This document shows, one piece after another, positions 54,330-63,385 of a stretch of DNA of 64,000 nt. The notes under the pieces are model-generated. The model searched no databases. It was not told where the DNA came from and saw only the letters and a program-made list of their open reading frames with translations. The stretch's first letter is position 1; each line of letters starts with the position of its first letter. The DNA is from Robiginitomaculum sp. (GTDB lineage: Bacteria > Pseudomonadota > Alphaproteobacteria > Caulobacterales > Maricaulaceae). The stretch lies in assembly GCA_002733605.1 (NCBI GenBank), contig NVWK01000011.1:62001-126000 (forward strand). Reading direction: 5' to 3'. The position numbers were made by a program, and so were the translations under genes.

Positions 54330-55522
54330 ACCATTTCCTTTTTCAAAATACGGCGGGATATACGCAAAAGCGGTCTCTCTATAAATTTATAGGATAGACC
54401 GGCAAAAACGATACAGCCAAGCCCGCCCATGGCCGCAAAAACCAGATTATCTATCGGCCCCGGTGCCCCGAGGCTAACGACGTTGCCCAAAGATTTGGGC
54501 AGAACAGGCACGAGCTTTTCCAAAATCATTACGATGCCGCTCAGGACCAGAATATGGGATAAATACAAAGAATAGGACCAGTTTCCGATTTGCACAATCC
54601 AGTCGGGCATATGGAAATGCCCGCGCGTCTCCAACCCTGTCAGCCCATAGACAAGCAGGCTACACGGCACGGCAAAAACCGCGACCCGCCCCCACAGGCC
54701 AAGCGTGCCCTCGGCGGATGTAAAGACCAGACATCCGACCACGATCAAAATCGCACCAGCGATTGCACACAGCCCTGCCGCGCGGGTTGTGCCCCGTGTG
54801 ACGAGATAGCCCACAAAGGCCCCGCCAATAAATTCAAGGCTTAGCAGGGAGAAAAGTACTTCGGGAAAAGATTGGGCAATGGATTGAGAGCTTGATGTCA
54901 AACCAGCGTAAAACGCAAGGGCGATACAGGCCGCCCACGCCGCCAAAGCCAAAGGCAATGCCCGTTTCGGCAACAGCAATATTCCAGCAAAAACGATGTA
55001 GAAATACATTTCATGTATGAGCGTCCAGCCAACACTTAGCACCGGCAAATGGTGTTGCGGGATGAGCAAGAAGGACTTGGCCAGATACGGCACAACTTCA
55101 CCCGCGCCAGAGATGCGGTAAGGGTCTGCCGGTACATGATAGGCGATCCAGAAATACAGGGCCATTAATCCGGAAAACACCCACCATAATGGATAAATAC
55201 GGGTCATTCGTGCATATAAAAACCGGCCAACCTGTTTGAGCGTATAGGCTGAACTTTTTGCTGAACCGGAGTTCAGTCCGCGCGTCACATACACCATCAC
55301 AAAGCCGGAAATCACAAAAAACAAATCGACCCCCATATACCCCCTGTCCCAAATCCCCGATAAAAGAGCAAGCTCGGCTTCGGCGTCAGGGGCGATATGC
55401 AGGCGCTGGACACCGGCAATATGAAACGCCAAAACCAGCAGCGCCGCCACGCCGCGCAAAGACTGCAAGGCACGCAAATGCGGCAAGGTCTGATTTTGAA
55501 TGTGCGGACGAGAGGTTCTCAT
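54326..55522 (-). CDS. Acyltransferase 3 family membrane protein (OafA-like)
   Basis: 398 residues, about ten helices. LRALQSLRGVAALLVLAFHIAGVQ carries the conserved RGVAAL..H region, and DLFFVISGFVMVYVT, TRIYPLWWVFSG and GWTLIHEMYFYIVF also match. These enzymes transfer acetyl or other acyl groups to polysaccharides, LPS or peptidoglycan. The ATG at 55522 is preferred to a TTG four codons upstream. The C-terminal partner gene is coupled by overlap. Substrate unknown. Confidence 0.9.
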   Translation of the reverse strand: MRTSRPHIQNQTLPHLRALQSLRGVAALLVLAFHIAGVQRLHIAPDAEAELALLSGIWDRGYMGVDLFFVISGFVMVYVTRGLNSGSAKSSAYTLKQVGRFLYARMTRIYPLWWVFSGLMALYFWIAYHVPADPYRISGAGEVVPYLAKSFLLIPQHHLPVLSVGWTLIHEMYFYIVFAGILLLPKRALPLALAAWAACIALAFYAGLTSSSQSIAQSFPEVLFSLLSLEFIGGAFVGYLVTRGTTRAAGLCAIAGAILIVVGCLVFTSAEGTLGLWGRVAVFAVPCSLLVYGLTGLETRGHFHMPDWIVQIGNWSYSLYLSHILVLSGIVMILEKLVPVLPKSLGNVVSLGAPGPIDNLVFAAMGGLGCIVFAGLSYKFIERPLLRISRRILKKEMV

Positions 55523-55701
55523 ATCTCGCGACAATAGCCATAAACCCCACGCCCGTACAAGGCCTCAAAACACTGCGAACAGAGCGTTTTGGGCCACAAC
55601 TTTGGTGCCTATTGTTAGTTCTTGTTTTGTTCTCTTGTCTGTGCTACTATGTCCCGCAACAGGATACGGGCCTTTACGAGAGGGCGCGGAGGGGAAGAGA
55701 G

Positions 55702-57273
55702 ATGACGGCACATATATCAACAGTGGCATTTGAAGGGGCCGAAGCCCGGCTGATAGATGTACAGGTGCAAATTGCGCCCGGCAAACAGGCCTTCAATATT
55801 GTCGGGCTGGCCGATAAAGCCGTCGCAGAATCGCGCGAACGGGTGCGGGCCGCCTTTGCCGCGATTGGTCTGCAACTTCCTTTCAAGCGTATTGTTGTCA
55901 ATCTGGCCCCTGCGGACATGCCCAAGGAAGGGGCGCATTATGATTTGCCGATTGCGCTCGGGTTGATGGCCGTGATCGGGGCGGTGCCGATGGACGCGCT
56001 TGAAGGATTTGCAGCGATTGGCGAGTTGTCTCTGGACGGCAGCATCGCCAATGTGCCGGGCGCATTACCAGCGGCTGTGTGCGCCAACGCGCATGGTTTG
56101 GGTTTAATCTGCCCGCATGTTAACGGGCCGGAGGCGGCATGGGCCGGTGATTTATCCCTGCTTGCGCCTGACAACCTTATCCAGTTGCTCAACCATTTTA
56201 AGGGCACACAGGTGTTGACACGGCCCGAGCCGGGTTCTCTGCTCGAAAGCGAAAGTAAGCTGGATTTACGGGATGTTCGTGGGCAGGAAACAGCAAAACG
56301 GGCGTTGGAAATCACGGCGGCAGGTGGACACAATCTGTTAATGGTCGGGCCTCCGGGGTCTGGAAAATCCATGTTGGCGGCTCGTCTGCCCGGATTGTTA
56401 CCGCCCTTGAGCGCACACGAGCTGTTAGAAACCTCGATGATCCATTCTATTGCCGGTCTGTTAGAGCGGGGCCAGTTGAGTCGGGCACGGCCTTTTCGTT
56501 CCCCGCATCATTCTGCGTCTATGGCGGCGATGGTCGGCGGCGGGGTAAAGGCAAAACCGGGGGAAGCGTCTTTGGCCCACCGCGGCGTTTTGTTTCTTGA
56601 CGAACTTCCCGAATTTACCGCGCAGGTTCTGGACAGTCTGCGCCAACCTTTGGAAATGGGCGAAATCAATGTGGCGCGGGTCAATGCCCATGTGCGTTAT
56701 CCCGCCCGTTTCCAACTTATAGCCGCCATGAACCCGTGCAGGTGTGGCAGTGCGGGGGCGGACGGCATTGCGTGCAAGCGCGGGCCGCGCTGTGCATCCG
56801 ATTACCAGTCGCGGGTTTCGGGGCCATTTATGGACCGAATTGATCTTCAAATCGATGTGCCAGCCGTAACCCCTGCCGATCTGGCCTTGCCGCCAGCCAA
56901 AGAAGGAAGTCATGAGGTAGCGGCCCGCATTCTGGCGGCGCGAACACGCGCGGAAACCCGCAATGGCGGCTGCACCAATGCTGAGCTTTCCACGCAACAG
57001 CTTGACCATGTGGCCGTGCCGGACCGGCAAGGTCAAGCGCTCTTGCAACAGGCGGCTGAAACCATGGGCCTGACGGCACGGGGTTATCACAGAGTGATTA
57101 AAGTGGCGCGCACACTGGCAGATTTGGAAAGCTCGGACGATATACGCAGGCTTCATATTGCCGAAGCCCTGTCCCATCGACGCGGACACGCTTCTGCGTA
57201 CGCCACATCCGGACGCTCGATCCAAACACAGGCCCAAATACAGACAAGGGCTGCGTGGCCTCCACAACGCTAA
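55702..57273 (+). CDS. comM: YifB/ComM family Mg-chelatase-like AAA+ ATPase
   Basis: 523 residues. N-terminal Lon-like domain (GLADKAVAESRERVRAAFAAIGLQLP), then AAA+ with GPPGSGKSMLAARLPG (Walker A), GVLFLDELPEF (Walker B) and AAMNPCRCG, and the C-terminal Mg-chelatase region with GYHRVIKVARTLADL. ComM is a helicase for branch migration in natural transformation. The ATG at 55702 has GGGGAAGAG upstream; the longer frame overlaps the divergent acyltransferase gene and is not real. Confidence 0.95.
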   Translation: MTAHISTVAFEGAEARLIDVQVQIAPGKQAFNIVGLADKAVAESRERVRAAFAAIGLQLPFKRIVVNLAPADMPKEGAHYDLPIALGLMAVIGAVPMDALEGFAAIGELSLDGSIANVPGALPAAVCANAHGLGLICPHVNGPEAAWAGDLSLLAPDNLIQLLNHFKGTQVLTRPEPGSLLESESKLDLRDVRGQETAKRALEITAAGGHNLLMVGPPGSGKSMLAARLPGLLPPLSAHELLETSMIHSIAGLLERGQLSRARPFRSPHHSASMAAMVGGGVKAKPGEASLAHRGVLFLDELPEFTAQVLDSLRQPLEMGEINVARVNAHVRYPARFQLIAAMNPCRCGSAGADGIACKRGPRCASDYQSRVSGPFMDRIDLQIDVPAVTPADLALPPAKEGSHEVAARILAARTRAETRNGGCTNAELSTQQLDHVAVPDRQGQALLQQAAETMGLTARGYHRVIKVARTLADLESSDDIRRLHIAEALSHRRGHASAYATSGRSIQTQAQIQTRAAWPPQR

Positions 57274-57306
57274 CAGGGTAGGTAACAGGACATAAGGCGG
57301 GTTTTC

Positions 57307-57351
57307 TAAAGACGTGAAAATATTCAAAATACGTCTTTAAATAGAGATTAA
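57307..57351. promoter_or_regulatory. Hairpin and CtrA box upstream of the PAS-REC gene
   Basis: TAAAGACGT (57307-57315) pairs with ACGTCTTTA (57331-57339). Overlapping its right arm is TTAA-ATAGAGA-TTAA (57337-57351), a perfect CtrA-consensus box about 105 bp before the next ATG. The hairpin follows the comM stop and could help end that transcript. Confidence 0.6.
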
Positions 57352-57455
57352 TATGGTTATTTTGTTGAAAACACGCTTTTGGTAAGACATTTTTTATAAA
57401 CAGTGGGGTAAATTACCTCCCAATTGGCCGTTGTGGGCTTAGTGGGAATTTGAAC

Positions 57456-58748
57456 ATGTCACCAGACGATATTTTAGCTGCAAACTTATGGCCTTGGCCT
57501 GACCCGCTTTTAAAGCGGGATCGTGTTGGCAATATTATCTTCGTCAATGCTGCGTTTTTGCAACTTTATGGGGGCCGTGTTGAAGACTGGTCAGGGCGGA
57601 GCGTCAATGGATGGCCAGACCCGAACCCCCAGGGCGCACAAAGGTTTGAGACCCGTGTGGGCCAAGGCCCTGCCGAAATCATTTATGACTGGGTCGAATC
57701 GATTATGGCAGATGGCAATACAATGGCGATTGCCCGCAATGTCACCTCCATTGTTGCGGCCGCCCAAGTTCCACTTCAGGTCACACCACAGGCCGGGCCA
57801 CAAACCATGCCTCAGGCGGCGCCTGCCGCCCAAGACACGCAACTGCCGGAGCCAGCCTACGACGCCCCAAATTCTGTTGCGCCAGAACCTGTTATACATG
57901 AAGCTGTTACGCCTGAAGCTGTTACACATGAGCCTGCTGCAATTGAACTCGTGGCACCAGAGCCGGTGGCACCCCAACCGGTGGCAGAGACCCCCGCCCC
58001 TGTTGCGCCTCAACCCGTTGCGCCACCTCAACCCACGGGCCCGAGCCTGACATCCGAATTTGAAGACACATTGGGTCGTCCGGCAGGGCTTCCTGAAGGG
58101 AATAGCGCTGATGGCAATCAGAGCTATAAGACTATAGTGGCCGCACAACCGGCGCCGGCGCCAACTCCTGAATCCCAAGAGGCGCCCATGATCCAGCGCA
58201 GGGCTTTGCCAATCGAAGACACCGAAAATGTTTTAGGCACGAACTGGCGCGATCAGGTGATTGCGAAAGCGATTGGAGCAGAAGTGCCTGCTGAGGGCGA
58301 CACCGCCGACACGGCTTCTTCAGGCCGTGACGACACCCAGACAAGCGCAAAGGTGGGCGACGGTCTGCAGATTTTACTGGCCGAAGACAATGCGATCAAT
58401 GCGTTGCTAACCCGCACGCTTTTAGAAGCGGACGGCGCGATTGTCACCACGGTCGAAGACGGGGCGCTGGCCGTAGAGGCTGTGAGAAATAATGATTATG
58501 ATCTGATCTTTATGGACATGCGTATGCCGAATATGGACGGGCTGGAATCTACGCGTAAAATTCGCGCCCTTGGCAAAACCATGCCGATTGTGGCCCTGAC
58601 CGCAAATGCGTTCGATGATGACCGCAATGCCTGTTTTGATTCCGGTATGAACGACTTCATGACCAAGCCCGTTTCCGCCGAAGAGCTGACGGAAATGGTG
58701 GTAACCTGGGTTAAAAACTCGAAAGAACAGCAAAAACTGGCCAGCTAA
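57456..58748 (+). CDS. PAS-REC regulator without a kinase domain
   Basis: 430 residues. Residues about 10-95 look like a PAS domain (DPLLKRDRVGNIIFVNAAFLQLYGGRVEDWSGRSV). Residues 100-270 are a Pro/Ala/Val/Glu linker with degenerate repeats (such as VAPEPVAPQPVA). Residues 305-425 are a receiver domain: AEDNAIN, FMDMRMPNMDG with phospho-Asp354, LTANAFDDD and TKPVSAEEL. It looks like a hybrid kinase that lost DHp and HATPase_c. No DNA-binding or enzymatic output domain is present. ATG 57456 chosen; a TTG two codons earlier is possible. The CtrA box upstream suggests cell-cycle control. Confidence 0.85.
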   Translation: MSPDDILAANLWPWPDPLLKRDRVGNIIFVNAAFLQLYGGRVEDWSGRSVNGWPDPNPQGAQRFETRVGQGPAEIIYDWVESIMADGNTMAIARNVTSIVAAAQVPLQVTPQAGPQTMPQAAPAAQDTQLPEPAYDAPNSVAPEPVIHEAVTPEAVTHEPAAIELVAPEPVAPQPVAETPAPVAPQPVAPPQPTGPSLTSEFEDTLGRPAGLPEGNSADGNQSYKTIVAAQPAPAPTPESQEAPMIQRRALPIEDTENVLGTNWRDQVIAKAIGAEVPAEGDTADTASSGRDDTQTSAKVGDGLQILLAEDNAINALLTRTLLEADGAIVTTVEDGALAVEAVRNNDYDLIFMDMRMPNMDGLESTRKIRALGKTMPIVALTANAFDDDRNACFDSGMNDFMTKPVSAEELTEMVVTWVKNSKEQQKLAS

Positions 58749-60424
58749 GCTGGCCCCGCTTTCTTCCGGGCTTCCCGGCTTTGGCGCACCCATTCCAGCG
58801 CAGAGAAAACAACGGCCACGCCCCCAAGCCATGCACACAAAATAAAGGCGTGGGCAAATCCGTCCGCTTCAATAATTTCGCCGATGGCGCCGCGTCCCAA
58901 AACGCCTAGCAAAAATGTCAGAGATACCAAGAGCGCGTATTGAACGACGGCATATTCTTTATTCACAATCGAAGACAAATAGGCGACAGAGGCCGCACTG
59001 GCGATCCCAACCGCAATATTTTCTGCTGCGATCACCGCGATCAACCGGCCCATACGGATGTCTTGATGGAAGAAAGCAAAAACATGATCAAGCTGGGAAA
59101 ATTTAAGCACACTATCGGTAAGCACTCCCCCCGAGGCCAAATCTGCAAACAGTAAATTCGTCAACGCCGCAATAACCGCCCCAACAAACAAGATCGGCAT
59201 GCGCCCGAACCGGACAATCGCCAGTCCGCCAAACCCGATTCCTAAAATCGTAAACAACACCCCAAACATTTTAGACGCCACGCCAACCTCGGAAAGTGTG
59301 TGCCCGAGAGCCCCGAAATTGGTCCCCATATAAAACGGATAGGCAAAGCTTCCCCAGATTAAATCCGTAAACCGGTAAGATAAAATCAACGGGACAATCA
59401 ATAACACGGCCCAGCGCAAGCGGCCGATCAATTCAATCATTGGCACCAATATCGCCTGATACATTATGCCCAACACGCCGGGTTTAACCGTGACAACAGA
59501 TGCTGGTTTTCCCCCTGTGAGCTGTCGCGCATCCGCCCACACCAGCACGGCGGAGACCAGCCCCAAAAGAACAACGGTTAGGCCCACAATGACCGGGCCT
59601 TGCGTCTTGATAAATGTACGCGAGCTATAGGTTTGTGGATCATCAAGCGCGAGCATCATGAAATGTCCGAGCATATAGAAGCTGACCCCCCATGCGCTCA
59701 ACACAATCAGGGTTGCAAGATCACGCCAGATGGCAGGTATATTTTGACCCTGACGCACGGTTTCGGAGCCTTCAACAGATGTGTTTGCAACCGGGCTTGG
59801 CCTAGCGAGAAAGATGCCAATACCCGAAAGCCCCATCAACACGGCACTTGCCATAAAGGTCACTTTCCAGCCAACATGGTCGGCAAGGATCAATGCGCCA
59901 GCCCCGCCCAAAAATGACGCCGTCCGGTAGCCAAATTGTTCAACCGTAGACAACACATCCAGATGTAAACCGTCACGGGCGCTTTCGATCCGCCATGCGG
60001 CCAGCACAATGTCAAAACAGGACGAAAAAAAGGCAATCAGCACGCCCAGCAAAGCAATTTTCTTAAGGCCGTTTGGCGGATCGGAAAAGGCGATCGTAAA
60101 CAAGCCGATCATAATCAAAACATAAAATACAAACATCCAGAACCGGCGTGGGCCAATTTTTAGCTTGAACGGCGTGCGCCGACTTTGCAGAGCCGCCGCC
60201 CACATGAATTTAAAGGCATAGGCCAGTGAGACCCATGACAACAATCCGATGGTCGACATTTTGACATTCACAGTTGAAAACCAGGCGTTTAAGGTGCCGC
60301 CAATAAGCACATAAGGCAGGCCGGACGCCAGCCCCAGGATCAACATGGCCAGCACTTGCCGGTCTGTGAAAATCATCGCAAGGGCTTTTTTTAAAGACTG
60401 TTTTTCGGGTGCCGTGTCGCTCAT
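58745..60424 (-). CDS. ampG: AmpG family MFS muropeptide permease
   Basis: 559 residues, about twelve to fourteen helices. The AmpG signature is ILGLASGLPYVLIGGTLNAWFSTV and GLLSWVSLAYAFKFMWAAAL. AmpG imports anhydromuropeptides for peptidoglycan recycling and so feeds beta-lactamase induction in many Gram-negatives. The protein is longer than E. coli AmpG through an insertion mid-protein (about 170-250). The ATG at 60424 is chosen because upstream codons show no family similarity. Its stop overlaps the end of the PAS-REC gene by four bases. Confidence 0.88.
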   Translation of the reverse strand: MSDTAPEKQSLKKALAMIFTDRQVLAMLILGLASGLPYVLIGGTLNAWFSTVNVKMSTIGLLSWVSLAYAFKFMWAAALQSRRTPFKLKIGPRRFWMFVFYVLIMIGLFTIAFSDPPNGLKKIALLGVLIAFFSSCFDIVLAAWRIESARDGLHLDVLSTVEQFGYRTASFLGGAGALILADHVGWKVTFMASAVLMGLSGIGIFLARPSPVANTSVEGSETVRQGQNIPAIWRDLATLIVLSAWGVSFYMLGHFMMLALDDPQTYSSRTFIKTQGPVIVGLTVVLLGLVSAVLVWADARQLTGGKPASVVTVKPGVLGIMYQAILVPMIELIGRLRWAVLLIVPLILSYRFTDLIWGSFAYPFYMGTNFGALGHTLSEVGVASKMFGVLFTILGIGFGGLAIVRFGRMPILFVGAVIAALTNLLFADLASGGVLTDSVLKFSQLDHVFAFFHQDIRMGRLIAVIAAENIAVGIASAASVAYLSSIVNKEYAVVQYALLVSLTFLLGVLGRGAIGEIIEADGFAHAFILCAWLGGVAVVFSALEWVRQSREARKKAGPA

Positions 60425-60625
60425 GATATATCTGTTCCCTTGGTTGATCTTTGAGATAATCTTTGTTTTGTGCACCCACCATAAACGTGCCGCGCTCAAA
60501 ACATCAACGCCTTTTTGGTGACGCAATCGAAAACAGGCCAAAAACAGATAAGAACATGCAAGAATAGTACGCCTTTATAGTGCATTCTTCTTGCGCTTGC
60601 GGCGCTGGCTTGCGAATGTGCGCCC

Positions 60626-63385
60626 ATGAATAAACCGCTCGAAACATCTGCACCAAAAAAACCGGTCAAGAAACTTGCCTCAAAACCGGCAGGGCCAACA
60701 CCGATGATGCAGCAATTCCTGACCATCAAGGCAGAAGCGGGCGAGAATGTAATCCTGTTTTACCGCATGGGTGATTTCTACGAAATGTTCTTTGAGGACG
60801 CGGTCAAGGCGGCGGCGGCGCTGGACATTGCCCTGACCAAACGTGGCAAACATGAAGGCGCAGATATTCCCATGTGCGGCGTGCCCGTGCATGCGTCGGA
60901 AACCTATTTACAGCGGCTGATCAAGTCCGGGTTTCGGGTCGCGGTTTGCGAACAAACTGAAGACCCGAAAGAGGCCAAAAAGCGCGGCCATAAATCGGTG
61001 GTGCGGCGCGAAATCGTTCGGGTCGTCACCCCGGGGACTTTGACCGAGGATACGTTGCTGGATGCGCGAACGTCCAACCATATATTGTGTGTGGCCAGCA
61101 CCCGCGCCGGCGCAATGGCGATTGCATGGGCCGATGTGTCTGTGGGCAGTTTCGAAGTGTGTGCGCTTGCGCCGGAGCGTTTGGAGGCAGAGCTGTCCGC
61201 GCTTGCGCCGCGCGAGATTGTCCTGAGCGAAGGCCTGTACCAAGACCCTGATTTTCAAATCTTGTTGGAAACGTCCCGCGCGGCCCCGACCCCGCTCGCG
61301 AACACCAAGTTTGATGAACGGACTTGTGAGCGGCGGATCAAGGCGCGTTACGAGGTCGGGGCGCTTGACGGGTTCGGGGATTTCTCGAAGGCGGAAACCA
61401 TCGCCGTCGGGGTGTTGCTGGATTATCTGGAATTGACGCAGGCCGGACAGCAAACAGAACTTAGCCCGCCAAAACAACGCCACACTTCCGGCTATATGGC
61501 AATTGATCCGGCGACCCGCGCCAGTCTCGAAATTGAACGCTCGCTCTCGACGGGGGCGACAGGGGGCGGCAAGAAAGGTTCGCTCCTCTCCGTCATTGAT
61601 AAAACGGTCAGCGGGCCGGGAGCACGGTTGCTGGCAACACATCTCTCCCGTCCACTGATTGATCCGGTGGCGATCAACGAACGTTTGGACGGGGTGGCGT
61701 TTTTTCATGATGACAGAGATATTCGCGCTCAGGTGCGCACACATTTAAAGCGCACAGGTGATCCGGCGCGCTCCCTAAGTCGTCTCGTTTTGGGGCGCGG
61801 TGGGCCACGGGATTTGTGCGCGATTGCCAATGCTCTACATGAGGGTGAATTGCTCAACGCCCTGTTTGCCAAATATACGCAAGGGCCTTTGCCGCAAACG
61901 CTTGGGGATACACTGAGTGCTTTAAGCCTCGCCAATCTACCGGAGCTTTCCGCGCTGGTTGCCGATATTGGCAAAGCCCTGAAACCGGACGGGCCATTGC
62001 TGGCGCGGGACGGCGGGTTTGTAAATGCAGGCTGGCGACCCGAGTTGGATACATTATTAAAACTGCGCGATGACAGCCGACGGATCATTGCCGGATTGCA
62101 GGCGAAATATGCCACCCAAACCGGTGTGCAGAGCCTGAAGATTAAACATAATAATGTGTTGGGATATTTTATCGAAGTGACACCGCGTCACGGAGATGTT
62201 TTGCTGTCCGGCCCGCACAAGGATGATTTCATCCATCGCCAGACCCTCATTAGCGGTGTGCGGTTTACGACGGCCGACCTTATTGATCTGGACGCGCAAA
62301 TTACCGGTGCGGCAGATAAGGCGCTGGCGCTAGAGCTGGAAATTTTCGAACAATTCTGTGTGCGCGTGCGTGCCCTGTCCGAACCTGTACGCGGTGCGGC
62401 CAGTGCGTTGGCGCATATCGACGTGATGAGCGGGCTGGCCGAGTGGGCGGTGTTCGCCAATGCGGTACGGCCCGTGATTGATAATTCTTTGATATTTCAT
62501 ATTGAAGGTGGCCGCCATCCGGTGGTCGAGGCGGCGTTGGCCAAAGACGGAGCGCCTGCCTTTACCGCCAATGACTGCACACTTGACGCCGATCTGAAGG
62601 CGCCGGATGCCCAGCGCCTGACCCTGATCACCGGCCCGAACATGGCGGGTAAATCGACCTATCTACGCCAGAACGCCCTGATGTTTATTTTGGCGCAGGC
62701 GGGCAGTTTTGTGCCGGCGCGTAAAGCCGTGATCGGCGTGGCGGACGCTTTGTTTTCACGGGTCGGGGCATCGGATGATTTGTCGCGCGGGCGTTCGACC
62801 TTCATGACCGAGATGATTGAAACGGCGGCGATTTTGAACCAAGCTGGCCCACGTACATTTGTCATCCTTGACGAGATTGGACGGGGCACGGCAACCTTTG
62901 ACGGGCTGGCGATTGCGTGGGCAACGACCGAGCATTTATATGAAGTGAATGGTTGTCGGGCCTTGTTTGCGACACATTATCATGAATTAACCGAACTTGT
63001 TGAGGCTTTGCCTGCGGCAGGAAACGCCTGTCTGCATGCCAAGGAATGGGATGGAGATTTGGTGTTTTTACATGATGTGAAAGTGGGGGCTGCGGATAAA
63101 TCCTACGGGGTTCAAGTGGCCAAACTTGCAGGACTTCCGCCTGTCGCGGTGACGCGGGCGCGGGATGTTTTGACCCGTCTTGAACAAGATTCTCATAGCG
63201 GCACGAATGCAATCGGAGACGCGCTGGGTGGTCTGCCTTTGTTTAGCGCGCCCGTGCCGATGGCAAAGGCGAAACCCTCGCAAATTGACAAAGCGGTTTT
63301 AGGTCTTGATGTGGACGCGCTGTCCCCGCGCGAGGCGCTTGATTTGTTATACGAGCTTAAATCCATCAGCGAGGAGACACGATAA
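60626..63385 (+). CDS. mutS: DNA mismatch repair protein MutS
   Basis: 919 residues, full MutS. FYRMGDFYEMFFEDAVKAA carries the mismatch-contacting Phe/Glu motif (FxE; here FYEMFFEDA), the core and clamp domains follow, GPNMAGKSTYLRQ is the Walker A (from G670), then FVILDEIGRGTATFDG and ATHYHELTELVE. It recognises base mismatches together with MutL. The stop overlaps the glnD start by one base. A pairing of mutS with glnD is frequent in Alphaproteobacteria. Confidence 0.97.
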   Translation: MNKPLETSAPKKPVKKLASKPAGPTPMMQQFLTIKAEAGENVILFYRMGDFYEMFFEDAVKAAAALDIALTKRGKHEGADIPMCGVPVHASETYLQRLIKSGFRVAVCEQTEDPKEAKKRGHKSVVRREIVRVVTPGTLTEDTLLDARTSNHILCVASTRAGAMAIAWADVSVGSFEVCALAPERLEAELSALAPREIVLSEGLYQDPDFQILLETSRAAPTPLANTKFDERTCERRIKARYEVGALDGFGDFSKAETIAVGVLLDYLELTQAGQQTELSPPKQRHTSGYMAIDPATRASLEIERSLSTGATGGGKKGSLLSVIDKTVSGPGARLLATHLSRPLIDPVAINERLDGVAFFHDDRDIRAQVRTHLKRTGDPARSLSRLVLGRGGPRDLCAIANALHEGELLNALFAKYTQGPLPQTLGDTLSALSLANLPELSALVADIGKALKPDGPLLARDGGFVNAGWRPELDTLLKLRDDSRRIIAGLQAKYATQTGVQSLKIKHNNVLGYFIEVTPRHGDVLLSGPHKDDFIHRQTLISGVRFTTADLIDLDAQITGAADKALALELEIFEQFCVRVRALSEPVRGAASALAHIDVMSGLAEWAVFANAVRPVIDNSLIFHIEGGRHPVVEAALAKDGAPAFTANDCTLDADLKAPDAQRLTLITGPNMAGKSTYLRQNALMFILAQAGSFVPARKAVIGVADALFSRVGASDDLSRGRSTFMTEMIETAAILNQAGPRTFVILDEIGRGTATFDGLAIAWATTEHLYEVNGCRALFATHYHELTELVEALPAAGNACLHAKEWDGDLVFLHDVKVGAADKSYGVQVAKLAGLPPVAVTRARDVLTRLEQDSHSGTNAIGDALGGLPLFSAPVPMAKAKPSQIDKAVLGLDVDALSPREALDLLYELKSISEETR

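Noticed and set aside
60908-61744. Minus-strand open frame of about 278 codons inside mutS
   Set aside because: Antisense to MutS core, Arg/His-rich, no plausible start signals.
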